A DNA stretch of 64,000 nt from Peribacillus frigoritolerans (GCF_040250305.1 NZ_CP158190.1:528001-592000); one strand, 5' to 3'. Shown: positions 16,661-24,730, numbered from the stretch's first letter. Notes: generated by a model not told the origin, from the letters alone. Numbers and translations are program-made.

Positions 16661-17665
16661 ATGAGCATACCCATTCCTGTTACACAGACAGCGAAAGCGA
16701 AGAAAAAGGTGGAACTATTCGACTTTTTCTATAAATACGGCACAATATTGACGATTATCATTCTGATTGGAATTTTTGCCGTGTCCAATCCATCTTTCAT
16801 TCAAACTACAAATCTGGTCAACATCCTGCGTTCCATTTCAATCGTGACCATCATTGCGATCGGCATTACGATATCCCTGACCGTAGATGGCTTCGACCTT
16901 TCCGTCGGCTCCGTCGCATCATTGGCCAATGCCATCGTCATCTCGATGTTTGTCTGGTTTTCACAGGATACATTAATTGCTATATTAGCTGCGATCGGTG
17001 CCTCACTTGTCGTAGGGGCCTTGAATTCATTCATGATCGTTAAATTGAGAATTCCCGACATGCTGATGACATTGGCTACCATGTTCATTATCCAGGGAAT
17101 TGCCCTTACCTATACAAAAGGGGCCACGGTTTCACAAAATATGGTCATGCCCGACGGGACATTCGCAACAGGACTAATCAGCCCGTTTTTCGCCAAAATT
17201 GGCCAGGTACCATGGATAATCCTGATCATGGCCGTCATTGTGATAGCGACTCATATCTTTTTGACTTATACGAAGCACGGTCGTTATATGTACATTATTG
17301 GGGGAAATAAGGAAGCGGCGAGACTTTCCGGGATATCGGTTAATAAATACAAAATCCTTGCCTATCTGCTTTCGGCTCTATTTGCTGCAATCGGGGGGAT
17401 TGTCCTTGCTTCAAGGGTCATGACATCGGAGATCAATTCAGGGTCACCCTATTTAATGGATGCCGTCGCGGCAGCCTTCATTGGTTCCTCCGTTTTAGGG
17501 GCGGGGAAGCCGAATGCCTTTGGAACCTTTGTCGGAGCAGTCCTGATCGGAATCCTTCAAAATGGGCTGATCATGATGTCCGTTCCGTATTATGCGATGG
17601 ATATCGTCAAAGGAACAGTGCTGGCCCTTGCGCTCGCTGTAACCTATTACAAGCAAAAACACTAA
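16661..17665 (+). CDS. Sugar-type ABC transporter permease (RbsC family)
   Basis: A 334-residue membrane protein with eight to ten spans. It has the family hallmarks 'GITISLTVDGFDLSVGSVASL' (split by a short turn) and 'GGNKEAARLSGISVNKYKI', the cytoplasmic loop contacting the ATPase. The start is ATG at 16661, 8 bases after AGGAGG. It completes the importer with the binding protein and ATPase. Its last third, bases 17297-17684, is copied in decayed form at 19453-19820. Confidence 0.95.
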   Translation: MSIPIPVTQTAKAKKKVELFDFFYKYGTILTIIILIGIFAVSNPSFIQTTNLVNILRSISIVTIIAIGITISLTVDGFDLSVGSVASLANAIVISMFVWFSQDTLIAILAAIGASLVVGALNSFMIVKLRIPDMLMTLATMFIIQGIALTYTKGATVSQNMVMPDGTFATGLISPFFAKIGQVPWIILIMAVIVIATHIFLTYTKHGRYMYIIGGNKEAARLSGISVNKYKILAYLLSALFAAIGGIVLASRVMTSEINSGSPYLMDAVAAAFIGSSVLGAGKPNAFGTFVGAVLIGILQNGLIMMSVPYYAMDIVKGTVLALALAVTYYKQKH

Positions 17666-17707
17666 AATGAATTCGTTACGTTACTATACAGAAATCCAAA
17701 ATGATGG

Positions 17708-17741
17708 AAAAATCCTGTTGGAATGCAACAGGATTTTTCCT
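17708..17741 (+). terminator. Terminator of the importer operon
   Basis: AAAAATCCTGTTG / CAACAGGATTTTT with a five-base loop, followed by CCTTTTT. Confidence 0.9.
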
Positions 17742-17957
17742 TTTTAAAAAAGGGACGGGTTAAGGATATCTTCATCATTTTACTTACGCTAAAATGGGGG
17801 CAGGAGTACTTTTTGATCCCTCATTGTTGGAGTATAAACATTGACCACAATTGTAATTTTTATAGGAAACTTACTTTACCTTTCAATAAAATTGATAATG
17901 ATCTATTGTAAAGTATGAACATTCATATCCTACTTAACCAAAGGAGAGTGTAAACTT

Positions 17958-18317
17958 ATGAGCGAAACCTGTGTTCCGACTGGCGTGAAACCAAATGACA
18001 CTGGCTTTGGATATACGTTGTCCTTAATAGGCGGAAAATATAAAATGATCATTATGTATTGGCTGTCTGAAAATAAGGTTATGCGGCATAATCAGCTGAA
18101 GCGGAGTATCGGCACCATTTCCTTTAAAACGCTAAGCATCATGTTAAAGGAGCTGGAGGCAGACGGCCTTATCATACGCAAGGAATTTCCCCAAATACCT
18201 CCAAAAGTAGAATATTCATTATCAGAACGTGGTCTATCTCTCATTCCATTGTTAAATATGATGTGCGAGTGGGGAGAGAAAAACAGTTTGCCAGCTCAGG
18301 AGACTGTACGGCCGTAG
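17958..18317 (+). CDS. HxlR-family transcriptional regulator
   Basis: A 119-residue winged-helix protein with the HxlR pattern: 'LIGGKYKMIIMYWL', 'MRHNQLKRSIGTISFKTLSIMLKELEADGLI' split over two helices, and 'PPKVEYSLSERGLSLIPLL'. It carries Cys5 near the N-terminus; in this family such a cysteine can act as a redox or electrophile sensor. AAAGGAG lies before ATG. It converges on a flavin oxidoreductase gene with which it shares a bidirectional terminator, and it may control that gene. Confidence 0.9.
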   Translation: MSETCVPTGVKPNDTGFGYTLSLIGGKYKMIIMYWLSENKVMRHNQLKRSIGTISFKTLSIMLKELEADGLIIRKEFPQIPPKVEYSLSERGLSLIPLLNMMCEWGEKNSLPAQETVRP

Positions 18318-18340
18318 GTGTAGCTATTTTGATTAAATCA

Positions 18341-18375
18341 AAAGAAGTATTTCCCTAACAAGGAAATACTTCTTT
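18341..18375. terminator. Bidirectional terminator
   Basis: AAAGAAGTATTTCC / GGAAATACTTCTTT with a seven-base loop between the convergent hxlR and oxidoreductase genes. Confidence 0.9.
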
Positions 18376-18389
18376 AATGAAACTGCCTA

Positions 18390-18920
18390 TTAAAGGTTGT
18401 CGACAAAATTCAAATAATCTTGTGCGCTTTTTTCCAATTCGCTTGCGGACGGCTGATTTTCAGCACCATAAAACGCAAAGAATGAACGATAGTCTGCATT
18501 GCAGTACAGGAAGGTAGTTTCAAAGGGAGATAATAAATGTTCAAGTGTATAGCGATATCTTCCGCCTTCCCTATAATCCTCTTTGTTAATTCCGGCAGAT
18601 ACAGCTAAAGCAGCTTTGCGATTCTTTAATTTATCGCCTCCATTTGAACCATATGCCCAACCATAAGTAAAAACATCGTCAAGCCATCTTTTTAGGAGGG
18701 GCGGACAATTGAACCAATAAAAAGGGAACTGTAAAACAAGATTACTATGCGATTCGATTAATTGCTGTTCTTTTTCCGCATTAATGTTTCCGTCAGGGTA
18801 AACCTTATACAATTCGTGTACTGTATACTTTTCCGGATATTTCCTTAGCGCTTCTACCCACCGCTTATTTATGACGGATGTTTCTAGACTTGGGTGTGAT
18901 ACGATAACAAGAGTTTTCAA
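18390..18920 (-). CDS. NAD(P)H-dependent flavin oxidoreductase (flavodoxin-like fold)
   Basis: A 176-residue protein of the NQO1/KefF/MdaB group: 'KTLVIVSHPSLETSVINKRW' start (FMN phosphate loop), 'LVLQFPFYWFNCPPLLKRWLDDV' (quinone and flavin site) and 'LAVSAGINKEDY'. These enzymes reduce quinones or azo compounds by two electrons and protect against electrophiles. Ribosome site AAGGAGGAGAAATC precedes ATG. Upstream lies a dyad-rich control region. Confidence 0.92.
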   Translation of the reverse strand: MKTLVIVSHPSLETSVINKRWVEALRKYPEKYTVHELYKVYPDGNINAEKEQQLIESHSNLVLQFPFYWFNCPPLLKRWLDDVFTYGWAYGSNGGDKLKNRKAALAVSAGINKEDYREGGRYRYTLEHLLSPFETTFLYCNADYRSFFAFYGAENQPSASELEKSAQDYLNFVDNL

Positions 18921-18957
18921 AGATTTCTCCTCCTTAATTTTTATTTATTTTAAGTAT

Positions 18958-19035
18958 AAAGTGCACTCTGCAAGTACGTAAGTATGCACTTTTAGTATAG
19001 GTACTTACCTAAAGGAGAGTGTTAAATCAGGTATA
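18958..19035. promoter_or_regulatory. Dyad-rich operator region and relic leader of an hxlR gene
   Basis: AAAGTGCA (18958-18965) pairs with TGCACTTT (18985-18992); AAGTAC (18972) pairs with GTACTT (19001). The stretch TACTTACCTAAAGGAGAGTG near 19001-19020 closely matches the bases just before the hxlR start at 17958 (TACTTAACCAAAGGAGAGTG). No HxlR frame follows here. I read it as the control region of the oxidoreductase plus the leftover leader of a lost divergent hxlR copy. Confidence 0.5.
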
Positions 19036-19123
19036 ACTAAAAAAACGGTTAGTTGAATTTGTAATATTTTATTAAATTAATACCTTGCAATATAAAGTAA
19101 TATAAAATATTTAATTACAATAT

Positions 19124-19452
19124 GTGAAAAAAAGGATATTAATAAGGAAGTCTTAAAAGGTCATATAGACAAGCTCATCCTGTCACTTTTACATAGGAGG
19201 GATATGTACGGCTTTGAATTAGCCAAAATTGTTCGTGATATGAGTGATGACCAATTTGAATTAAAAGAAGGTACACTTTATCTGTTTTTAAAGAGATTAG
19301 AAAAGAATGAATGGATTTCTTCTTACTGGGGGGATGAGCAAGGACCAGGAGGATGAAGAAAATATTACAGACTTACATCAGTGGGTGAAGAAGGATTTAA
19401 ACAAAAGCGCCTGGAATGGGAAGTTGTAAGAGATGTGATTGATTCCTTTTAG
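19124..19452 (+). pseudogene. Broken PadR-family regulator gene
   Basis: Translation from 19142 gives NKEVLKGHIDKLILSLLHRR, then 'MYGFELAKIVRDMSDDQFELK' split by no stop, 'EGTLYLFLKRLEKNEWISSYWG' and, after a TGA in place of an expected Arg codon (GPGG*RKYYRLTSVGEEG), the rest of a PadR domain. The putative GTG start at 19124 is one base out of frame across an A7 run. The frame stops at a TAG at 19450, exactly where a copied permease fragment begins, so the C-terminus is also lost. Three separate lesions make it a clear pseudogene. Confidence 0.88.
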
Positions 19453-19820
19453 ATTGGGGGAAATAAGGAAGCGGCGAGACTTTCCGGGATATTGGTTAAT
19501 AAAAACAAAATCCTTGCCTATCTGCTTTCGGCTCTATTTGCTGCAATCGGGGGATTGTCCTTGCTTCAAGGGTCATGACATCGGAAATCAATTCAGGGTC
19601 ACCCTATTTAATGGATGCCGTCGCGGCAGCCTTTATTGGTTCCTCCGTTTTAGGGGCGGGGAAGCCGAATGCCTTTGGAACCTTTGTCGGAGAAGTCCTG
19701 ATCGGAACAAAATGGGCTGATCATGATGTCCGTTCCGTATTATGCGATGGATATCGTCAATGGAACAGTGCTGGCCCTTGCGCTCGCTGTAACTTATTAA
19801 AATGAATCCGTTACGTTAAT
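19453..19820 (+). pseudogene. Truncated duplicate of the RbsC-type permease gene 3' end
   Basis: This stretch is nearly identical to 17297-17684, starting at ATTGGGGGAAATAAGG and running past the permease stop codon into the 3' flank (GTTACGTTA). It differs by point changes, a one-base loss in the G6 run (frameshift), a small deletion near GATCGGAA, and loss of about 15 bases before the stop. It has no start or promoter and joins directly to the padR pseudogene. It is a displaced, decaying duplication in direct orientation about 2.2 kb from the source. Confidence 0.95.
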
Positions 19821-19892
19821 ATAGTGATAAATCTGTATGTAGAGGATTTAAGAGGCTGATAGCTAGCGGTGAGTTTTAGCTATAAGAGATAG

Positions 19893-19923
19893 GGGAAGAG
19901 GGTTCTTTTTAACCCTCTTTCCA
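19893..19923. terminator. Hairpin at the nitroreductase 3' side
   Basis: GAAGAGGGTT / AACCCTCTTTC with a CTTTTT loop. A good stem but without a clear U-run on either strand. Confidence 0.5.
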
Positions 19924-19967
19924 CACTAATTTCCAATATCCGAATTTTAAAAAAGTAATTACACTCA

Positions 19968-20591
19968 CTATATTTTGTTTTTATAAATGACTTTGTTAAC
20001 ATCGTGTCTTACTGTTTTGTGACCTTCTTTAATTCCTTTCCCCATGGCAATAAGCATAACATCTAAATACCTATCAGAAATTTTTAAGGCTGACTTTAAT
20101 TGTTCGGAATCATACCCGGACATTGTAATGGTTTCAAGACCTGCCTCGTTCGCCAATAAAACTAACGACATTGACGCCAGGCTTGCGTCTCTTATTAATT
20201 CAACCTTTAAATCTTCTTTTGATTTATTTAGATAATAATTGATTGCCGCGTTTGTTAGATAATCTCTTACTGATGCATCAAAATAACCTTTTTGAAATTC
20301 ATCCTCATGTATCATTATGATATTTTCTTTTTCAAATGCTTGATAATCACCTAGTATAACAATCAGTACTGAGGCTTCAATTACCTGTTGTTGATTAAAA
20401 GCGATGGGCAGTAACAAATTCTTTAAATATGGTTCATCTATAACCAGGTATCGTGTTGCTTGAATATTGTTTCCGTTAGGCGATTTACTGGCTCCTTCAA
20501 TAAGTGTCGCCAACGTTTCTGGACTAATTTTATAATCGGGATCATACTGCCTTACGGAACGTCTTTTTTCTATAGTCTCTCTTACACTCAT
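19968..20591 (-). CDS. Nitroreductase-family oxidoreductase (HypO-like context)
   Basis: A 207-residue FMN-dependent nitroreductase. It has 'IEKRRSVRQYDPDYKI' at the N-terminus (FMN-binding Arg residues), 'GASKSPNGNNIQATRYLVI' and the C-terminal 'SLVLLANEAGLETITMSGYD'. Start ATG at 20591 has GGGAGTG upstream; the longer frame to 20669 runs through the operator region and is unlikely. It is divergent from an HxlR regulator. In B. subtilis, HypR (HxlR family) activates the nitroreductase gene hypO under disulfide stress, and this pair looks analogous. Confidence 0.9.
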   Translation of the reverse strand: MSVRETIEKRRSVRQYDPDYKISPETLATLIEGASKSPNGNNIQATRYLVIDEPYLKNLLLPIAFNQQQVIEASVLIVILGDYQAFEKENIIMIHEDEFQKGYFDASVRDYLTNAAINYYLNKSKEDLKVELIRDASLASMSLVLLANEAGLETITMSGYDSEQLKSALKISDRYLDVMLIAMGKGIKEGHKTVRHDVNKVIYKNKI

Positions 20592-20663
20592 CGTGTTCAC
20601 TCCCAATGTTATATTTGCTTTATAATCAGAGTATAATGGACCCATGATGTAGAAGAAAATAAC

Positions 20664-20695
20664 GCACAATAAAGTGGCATAGCCACCTTTATGTG
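20664..20695. promoter_or_regulatory. Candidate HxlR operator (near-perfect 15-bp dyad)
   Basis: GCACAATAAAGTGGC at 20664-20678 faces GCCACCTTTATGTGC at 20681-20695 with only two bases between. It lies in the 125-bp region between the divergent nitroreductase and HxlR genes, 21 bases before the hxlR start. Confidence 0.75.
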
Positions 20696-20716
20696 CCTAT
20701 TCAGGAGGAATGAGGA

Positions 20717-21067
20717 ATGAAGAGCCTAAATACGGGAATAAATATTTTCATGAATACTGTAGGAGGAAAGTGGAAATGCTTAATCCTCTTTTTTCTGAGT
20801 CAAAAACCAATGAGGACAAAAGAGTTTTATATTCTAATACCGGCCATTACCCAGAAAGTCTTAACCGACCAATTAAAGCAGCTGGAAAGAGATGGGCTTG
20901 TCCGGAGAGAAGTATATAAAGTGGTACCACCAAAAGTAGAATACAGTTTAACTGAGTTAGGTCAATCATTTGTACCTGTATTAAATACAATGTGTGAATG
21001 GGGCACTACATATGCAGTCGAACAAAACCTAGAAAGACAAGATCAAATCTGTCGTCATCATAAATAA
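20717..21067 (+). CDS. HxlR-family transcriptional regulator (HypR-like)
   Basis: A 116-residue winged-helix protein with 'MNTVGGKWKCLILFFL', 'AITQKVLTDQLKQLERDGLV' and 'VVPPKVEYSLTELGQSFVPVL'. CAGGAGGAATGAGGA precedes ATG. It is divergent from a nitroreductase gene and shares a strong dyad with it. The N-terminal region is short and lacks a cysteine before the helix; the one early cysteine is Cys21 in KWKC. If it senses disulfide stress it would have to use another residue than HypR Cys14. Confidence 0.9.
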   Translation: MKSLNTGINIFMNTVGGKWKCLILFFLSQKPMRTKEFYILIPAITQKVLTDQLKQLERDGLVRREVYKVVPPKVEYSLTELGQSFVPVLNTMCEWGTTYAVEQNLERQDQICRHHK

Positions 21068-21395
21068 GTAAGATCTGCATCAACTAGGAGTATGGATTTT
21101 TTTTTGACAAGTTCAGTGATGCAAGCAGAATTTATTCAAGCTATCAGTATAATTGTAAGTAATACGTTATTAGAGGGAATGTCTTGAAGATGACTTTTGG
21201 CAGTCTCTCTAGAGATTGTATTAAACTAACAGGTGCTTTACTTTAAAGTAGTTGATTTGCCCCGCCCCGCTCTTTTTCTTATGGGTTTAAATGTAACGGT
21301 TAGTTGCATAAGATTTTTTTTGCTTTATAATTAGTACCAGGTGTTAATATCAAGTTATAAAATGATGCAATTCATACACACGAGGTGGCTATTCT
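21068..21395. other. Gap before fabH
   Basis: About 330 A/T-rich bases. A T-run at 21107 could end the hxlR transcript but lacks a clear stem. No open frame with a ribosome site. CGAGGTGG at about 21381 is the fabH ribosome site. Confidence 0.5.
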
Positions 21396-22379
21396 ATGTT
21401 CAAATCCAAAGCACGTATTACTGCGATAGGTTCGTATGTTCCTGAAAAAAGGTTAACAAATAAAGACTTAGAAAAAATGGTTGAAACCAATGATGAATGG
21501 ATTGTTAAACGTACTGGTATTAAAGAACGAAGAATTGCACATGAAGAGGAGTTTACTAGTGATATAGGTTATAAAGCTGTAAAGGATTTAATGGAGCGGT
21601 ATGATAAATCTGTCGAAGATGTTGATATGATCATTGTCTGTACCTTTACACCTGATTTCAACACTCCAAGTGTAGCATCTTTAGTCCAAGCAAAGCTAGG
21701 TATTAAGAATACTGGAGCTATTGATTTAAACGCTGCCTGTGCAGGATTTACTTATGGGCTGCATGTAGCTAATGGATTGGTAACATCTGGTTTAAACAAG
21801 AAAGTTCTTGTTATTGGAGCTGATACTTTATCTAAACTTATGGACTATGAAGATCGAGCCACTTGTATTTTATTTGGAGATGGCGGAGGAGCAGTTCTTG
21901 TAGAATATGATGAAAAACAGCCAAGTTTTATTTCTTCACATTTATATTCGGAAGGAGAAGGCGGAAAACATTTATATAGTACAAACCTATCGACACGCAT
22001 AAATGGTGAAGACTTAAATGATAGCGGCAACCTTGTACAAAATGGACGTGAGGTTTATAAATGGGCTGTCACGACCGTTCCAAAAGGAATGCAAACTGTG
22101 ATGAAAAATGCTGAATATCAATTGAATGATGTTGATTGGTTCGTACCGCATAGTGCAAATTTAAGAATGATTGAGTCAATATGTGATAGAAGTGGCTTTC
22201 CAATTGAACGTACTTTATATAGCTTAGTGGAGTATGGAAATACTTCTTCAGCAACAATTCCATTAGCTTTGGAAATAGGATTAAAAGAAGGGAAGCTAAG
22301 TGGTGGTGAGAAGGTTTTATTATATGGTTTCGGCGGTGGGTTAGCTCAAGCCGGATTGCTTATCAATTGGACCTTATAA
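21396..22379 (+). CDS. fabH: 3-oxoacyl-ACP synthase III (FabH type)
   Basis: A 327-residue KAS III. The catalytic triad is complete: Cys115 (AACAGFTYG), His252 (VPHSANLRM) and Asn282 (YGNTSSA). It condenses an acyl-CoA primer with malonyl-ACP to begin fatty-acid (often branched-chain) synthesis. It stands alone, not beside fabF as the main Bacillus fabH does, so it is probably a second FabH such as FabHB or an enzyme for a specialised primer. Base composition is A/T-richer than in the preceding operons. Confidence 0.93.
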   Translation: MFKSKARITAIGSYVPEKRLTNKDLEKMVETNDEWIVKRTGIKERRIAHEEEFTSDIGYKAVKDLMERYDKSVEDVDMIIVCTFTPDFNTPSVASLVQAKLGIKNTGAIDLNAACAGFTYGLHVANGLVTSGLNKKVLVIGADTLSKLMDYEDRATCILFGDGGGAVLVEYDEKQPSFISSHLYSEGEGGKHLYSTNLSTRINGEDLNDSGNLVQNGREVYKWAVTTVPKGMQTVMKNAEYQLNDVDWFVPHSANLRMIESICDRSGFPIERTLYSLVEYGNTSSATIPLALEIGLKEGKLSGGEKVLLYGFGGGLAQAGLLINWTL

Positions 22380-22415
22380 CACTTTTTCTACAACTAATAA
22401 CTGAGTTTGTACCGG

Positions 22416-22443
22416 AAGAAGGCCTCTCATTGGGGGCCTTCTT
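22416..22443 (+). terminator. Hairpin after fabH
   Basis: AAGAAGGCC / GGCCTTCTT with a ten-base loop. The run of U residues is weak. Confidence 0.6.
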
Positions 22444-22881
22444 AAAGTATGATTCTTTGCAGAATTATATATTCAAGGCAAGGTAAAAAATATCTTTAAA
22501 ACGATTCAGTAACATGACCTTCATTTGAACTACAAATAATGAGGAAATGATATCTATAAAGAACAGTTTCCGTTATGTTTTTTACTCACGGAATCATCCT
22601 GAAGAATGGGGAATTGCAAAAGCCGCAAGAGTAATAAATGCTTCGTGAAATTATGGAAGCGATCTTACAAGGCCTTTCTCTGCCACTTTCGTGTTAACTG
22701 GCTGCAATTTTTTGAAATTTTGACTTTCTACAGCAGTTCCGGAAAATTAAACGGACTCCCTTGATATATCAAGGTTTTCTTCGGTGTCACCCATAAGTTG
22801 CATAGTAATGCGCTTATTACTATCTTTACTTTGCATAATTCATCTCAATATACTAGGAGCAGGAAAGGCGATGAACTCATT
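22444..22881. other. Gap of about 440 bases
   Basis: No gene is supported. It contains short hairpins such as CCTTGATATATCAAGG near 22758. A short frame near 22575-22648 (HPEEWGIAKAARVINAS) could be a relic but I recognise no family. Confidence 0.4.
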
Positions 22882-23334
22882 ATGATTTTTAGCGAACGAT
22901 TAAAAAAGGAACGGGAGAAAAGAAATTGGTCACAAAATGATCTTGCAGAGAAGATTCATGTGAGTCGCCAATCTGTGTCCAAATGGGAAACGGGAAAAAA
23001 TTATCCAAGTATTGAAGTACTCATTAATTTAAGTGATTTATTTCAAATTACGGTAGATGAATTATTAAGGAGTGACGAGGAATTGAAAGAGAAAATAATA
23101 AGGGAAAGTAAGCAGTTAGCATTTCCAAAAAGGAAAATGTTTTTTGATATCGTATTTTTAATAGGAGCATTTTTGTTAGTGTCCAAATTAATTATTTTTG
23201 GACTTAATAAATTTGCCGGCACAGATATTACCATTTTAAAAAGCATGCCAGTTTTAGCGAATTTTTTACCATTTGCTTTGATGGTTATTGGCGGTATTGG
23301 TTCAGATTATTTGAAGGATAAATATGTAGATTGA
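22882..23334 (+). CDS. XRE-family regulator with C-terminal membrane segments
   Basis: A 150-residue protein. An N-terminal helix-turn-helix (residues 1-66) is clear: 'SQNDLAEKIHVSRQSVSKWE' followed by NYPSIEVLINLSDLFQITVDELL. After a charged linker come two hydrophobic segments ('MFFDIVFLIGAFLLVSKLII' and 'FLPFALMVIGGIG'). Such membrane-tied XRE regulators occur in Bacilli, often beside the membrane functions that they control, but no partner gene adjoins here. Start ATG at 22882 follows AGGAAAGGCGATGAA; a longer frame from 22798 lacks a ribosome site. Confidence 0.88.
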   Translation: MIFSERLKKEREKRNWSQNDLAEKIHVSRQSVSKWETGKNYPSIEVLINLSDLFQITVDELLRSDEELKEKIIRESKQLAFPKRKMFFDIVFLIGAFLLVSKLIIFGLNKFAGTDITILKSMPVLANFLPFALMVIGGIGSDYLKDKYVD

Positions 23335-23437
23335 AAGAACTCTGCTTATAAAACTGATTAATGAATCATAAAATGGAATCTTGTATTTCCTTTATTGGGG
23401 GCAGGAAAACATTTTTGATTGAACTTGATCATAAAAG

Positions 23438-23466
23438 AACAGAACCTTTGGATTTCAGGTTCTGTT
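23438..23466 (-). terminator. Hairpin at the 3' end of the 23475 gene
   Basis: Perfect stem AACAGAACCT / AGGTTCTGTT with a nine-base loop, lying just past the stop codon of the minus-strand gene. Confidence 0.75.
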
Positions 23467-23474
23467 CCTATTTC

Positions 23475-23831
23475 TTATTTGAACTTTTGCACTTCTTCTT
23501 GTCCCTCGAATTTGTTATCTTTCAATATGCCGATTTCTTCAATATGGTTTCGTGCCGTTTCATCCCCTAATTTATAAATGAGGGCATAAAGCCTTTTCAT
23601 GGCTGCATCGTATTTATCATTTGCCCGGTCATGATGATAGAGAAGGTAGGGCACATGTGAACGGGCATATGCCTCCAGGTCATCTGTCCGGTGTTCCTCC
23701 AAGCATTGTTTCAATTCTGCAAGTTCCTCATCGGTTGCGTGTACAGTGAAGCTTGGATTCTCTTCAAGTTTTTGTGCGAGTACGTCGCCGCTGACCAAAT
23801 CGACATGATAGGTCTGTTTTTCCTGCATCAT
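23475..23831 (-). CDS. Conserved-looking hypothetical protein (118 aa)
   Basis: A 118-residue soluble, acidic and His/Tyr-containing protein. It begins MMQEKQTYHVDLVSGDVLAQ and is helical after residue 35, with 'ARSHVPYLLYHHDRANDKYD' and 'MKRLYALIYKLGDETARNHI'. GAAAGGATGATCGCAGA precedes the start. It is monocistronic with its own hairpin. I do not recognise the family and see no membrane span, signal peptide or metal motif that would settle a function. Confidence 0.7.
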   Translation of the reverse strand: MMQEKQTYHVDLVSGDVLAQKLEENPSFTVHATDEELAELKQCLEEHRTDDLEAYARSHVPYLLYHHDRANDKYDAAMKRLYALIYKLGDETARNHIEEIGILKDNKFEGQEEVQKFK

Positions 23832-24004
23832 TCTGCGATCATCCTTTCAAGCGTTTATCTATTCTGTACCACTATTTGTAAAAAGTTAATCATCAATGTA
23901 AACATTTCCTTAATGAAAAAGATAGGAAATAGAGGTATCGGATTTCTTATCAAATGGTATAAGATGAATTTACAGAATAATATGGAAAATCAAGGAGTGA
24001 TATA

Positions 24005-24709
24005 GTGAAGAGGTCAATCATGGTTATTTTTTTGGTGTTGATTGCTTCAGGCTGCGTAACAAGGAATTATGATTCCAATATGGATTTAGGGAAAAGTCAG
24101 TTGAATGAGGAAAATTATTTAGAAGCCCATGAGGCATTTGTATTAGCTTATAAAGAAGCAAAAACACCGGAATCAAGGGAGTTAATGGATCTTTCAGGTT
24201 TTCTGGCGAGTGGAATGAAGAAATACGACGAACAGGATTTTGATTCGGCCAAAAGCGATTTTGAAGAAGCAACCGCATATAAAGCAAAATACCGGGAAGG
24301 TAAACTAATGGTTTCAAAGGCGGTGGAAATGCAACCGGTATCAGAATCCGCCACGATTGAAGAAGTAGAGGGAAATGACAAGGCGGAACCGGCGGAGGAA
24401 GCAACTGTGGACGGAACCATTGGATCCAAACTAGAAGATGAGGCGGCAACGGATACAATAGGCAAAGAAGAGAGCAAGGCTTCGGTTGGAACATTAAGTA
24501 AATCTCAGGCAGAGAAGCTTGTGATGGATTATGTGGACATGGAAAATTTTCCGAATTTGGATATCGAATATGATCATGATGCTGAAAAGGGAGATTACAT
24601 TTTTCATGTTTTCGAGGTGGATGAACCTAGTCAGAAAAGTGGCCACAAAACCACTTGGGGCTGGTATGGAGTGAATAAGAAGACTAAAGAAGTTTATGAA
24701 GTCTTGTAG
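24005..24709 (+). CDS. Lipoprotein with TPR-like N-terminal region
   Basis: A 234-residue lipoprotein. Signal MKRSIMVIFLVLIASGC has a clear lipobox (IASGC). Residues 30-105 resemble two TPR-like helix pairs (LGKSQLNEENYLEAHEAF, DFDSAKSDFEEATAYK). A low-complexity Glu/Ala/Thr linker follows, and then a compact C-terminal domain (residues about 162-234) starting LSKSQAEKLVMDYV and ending TWGWYGVNKKTKEVYEVL. The start codon is GTG, 7 bases after AAGGAG. The role is unknown; cell-surface sensing or assembly is possible. Confidence 0.82.
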   Translation: MKRSIMVIFLVLIASGCVTRNYDSNMDLGKSQLNEENYLEAHEAFVLAYKEAKTPESRELMDLSGFLASGMKKYDEQDFDSAKSDFEEATAYKAKYREGKLMVSKAVEMQPVSESATIEEVEGNDKAEPAEEATVDGTIGSKLEDEAATDTIGKEESKASVGTLSKSQAEKLVMDYVDMENFPNLDIEYDHDAEKGDYIFHVFEVDEPSQKSGHKTTWGWYGVNKKTKEVYEVL

Positions 24710-24730
24710 GATAACTGTATGGTCGAATTG

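Noticed and set aside
22575..22648. Short frame HPEEWGIAKAARVINAS in the gap after fabH
   Set aside because: No start site or recognised family; kept only as a comment in the gap entry.
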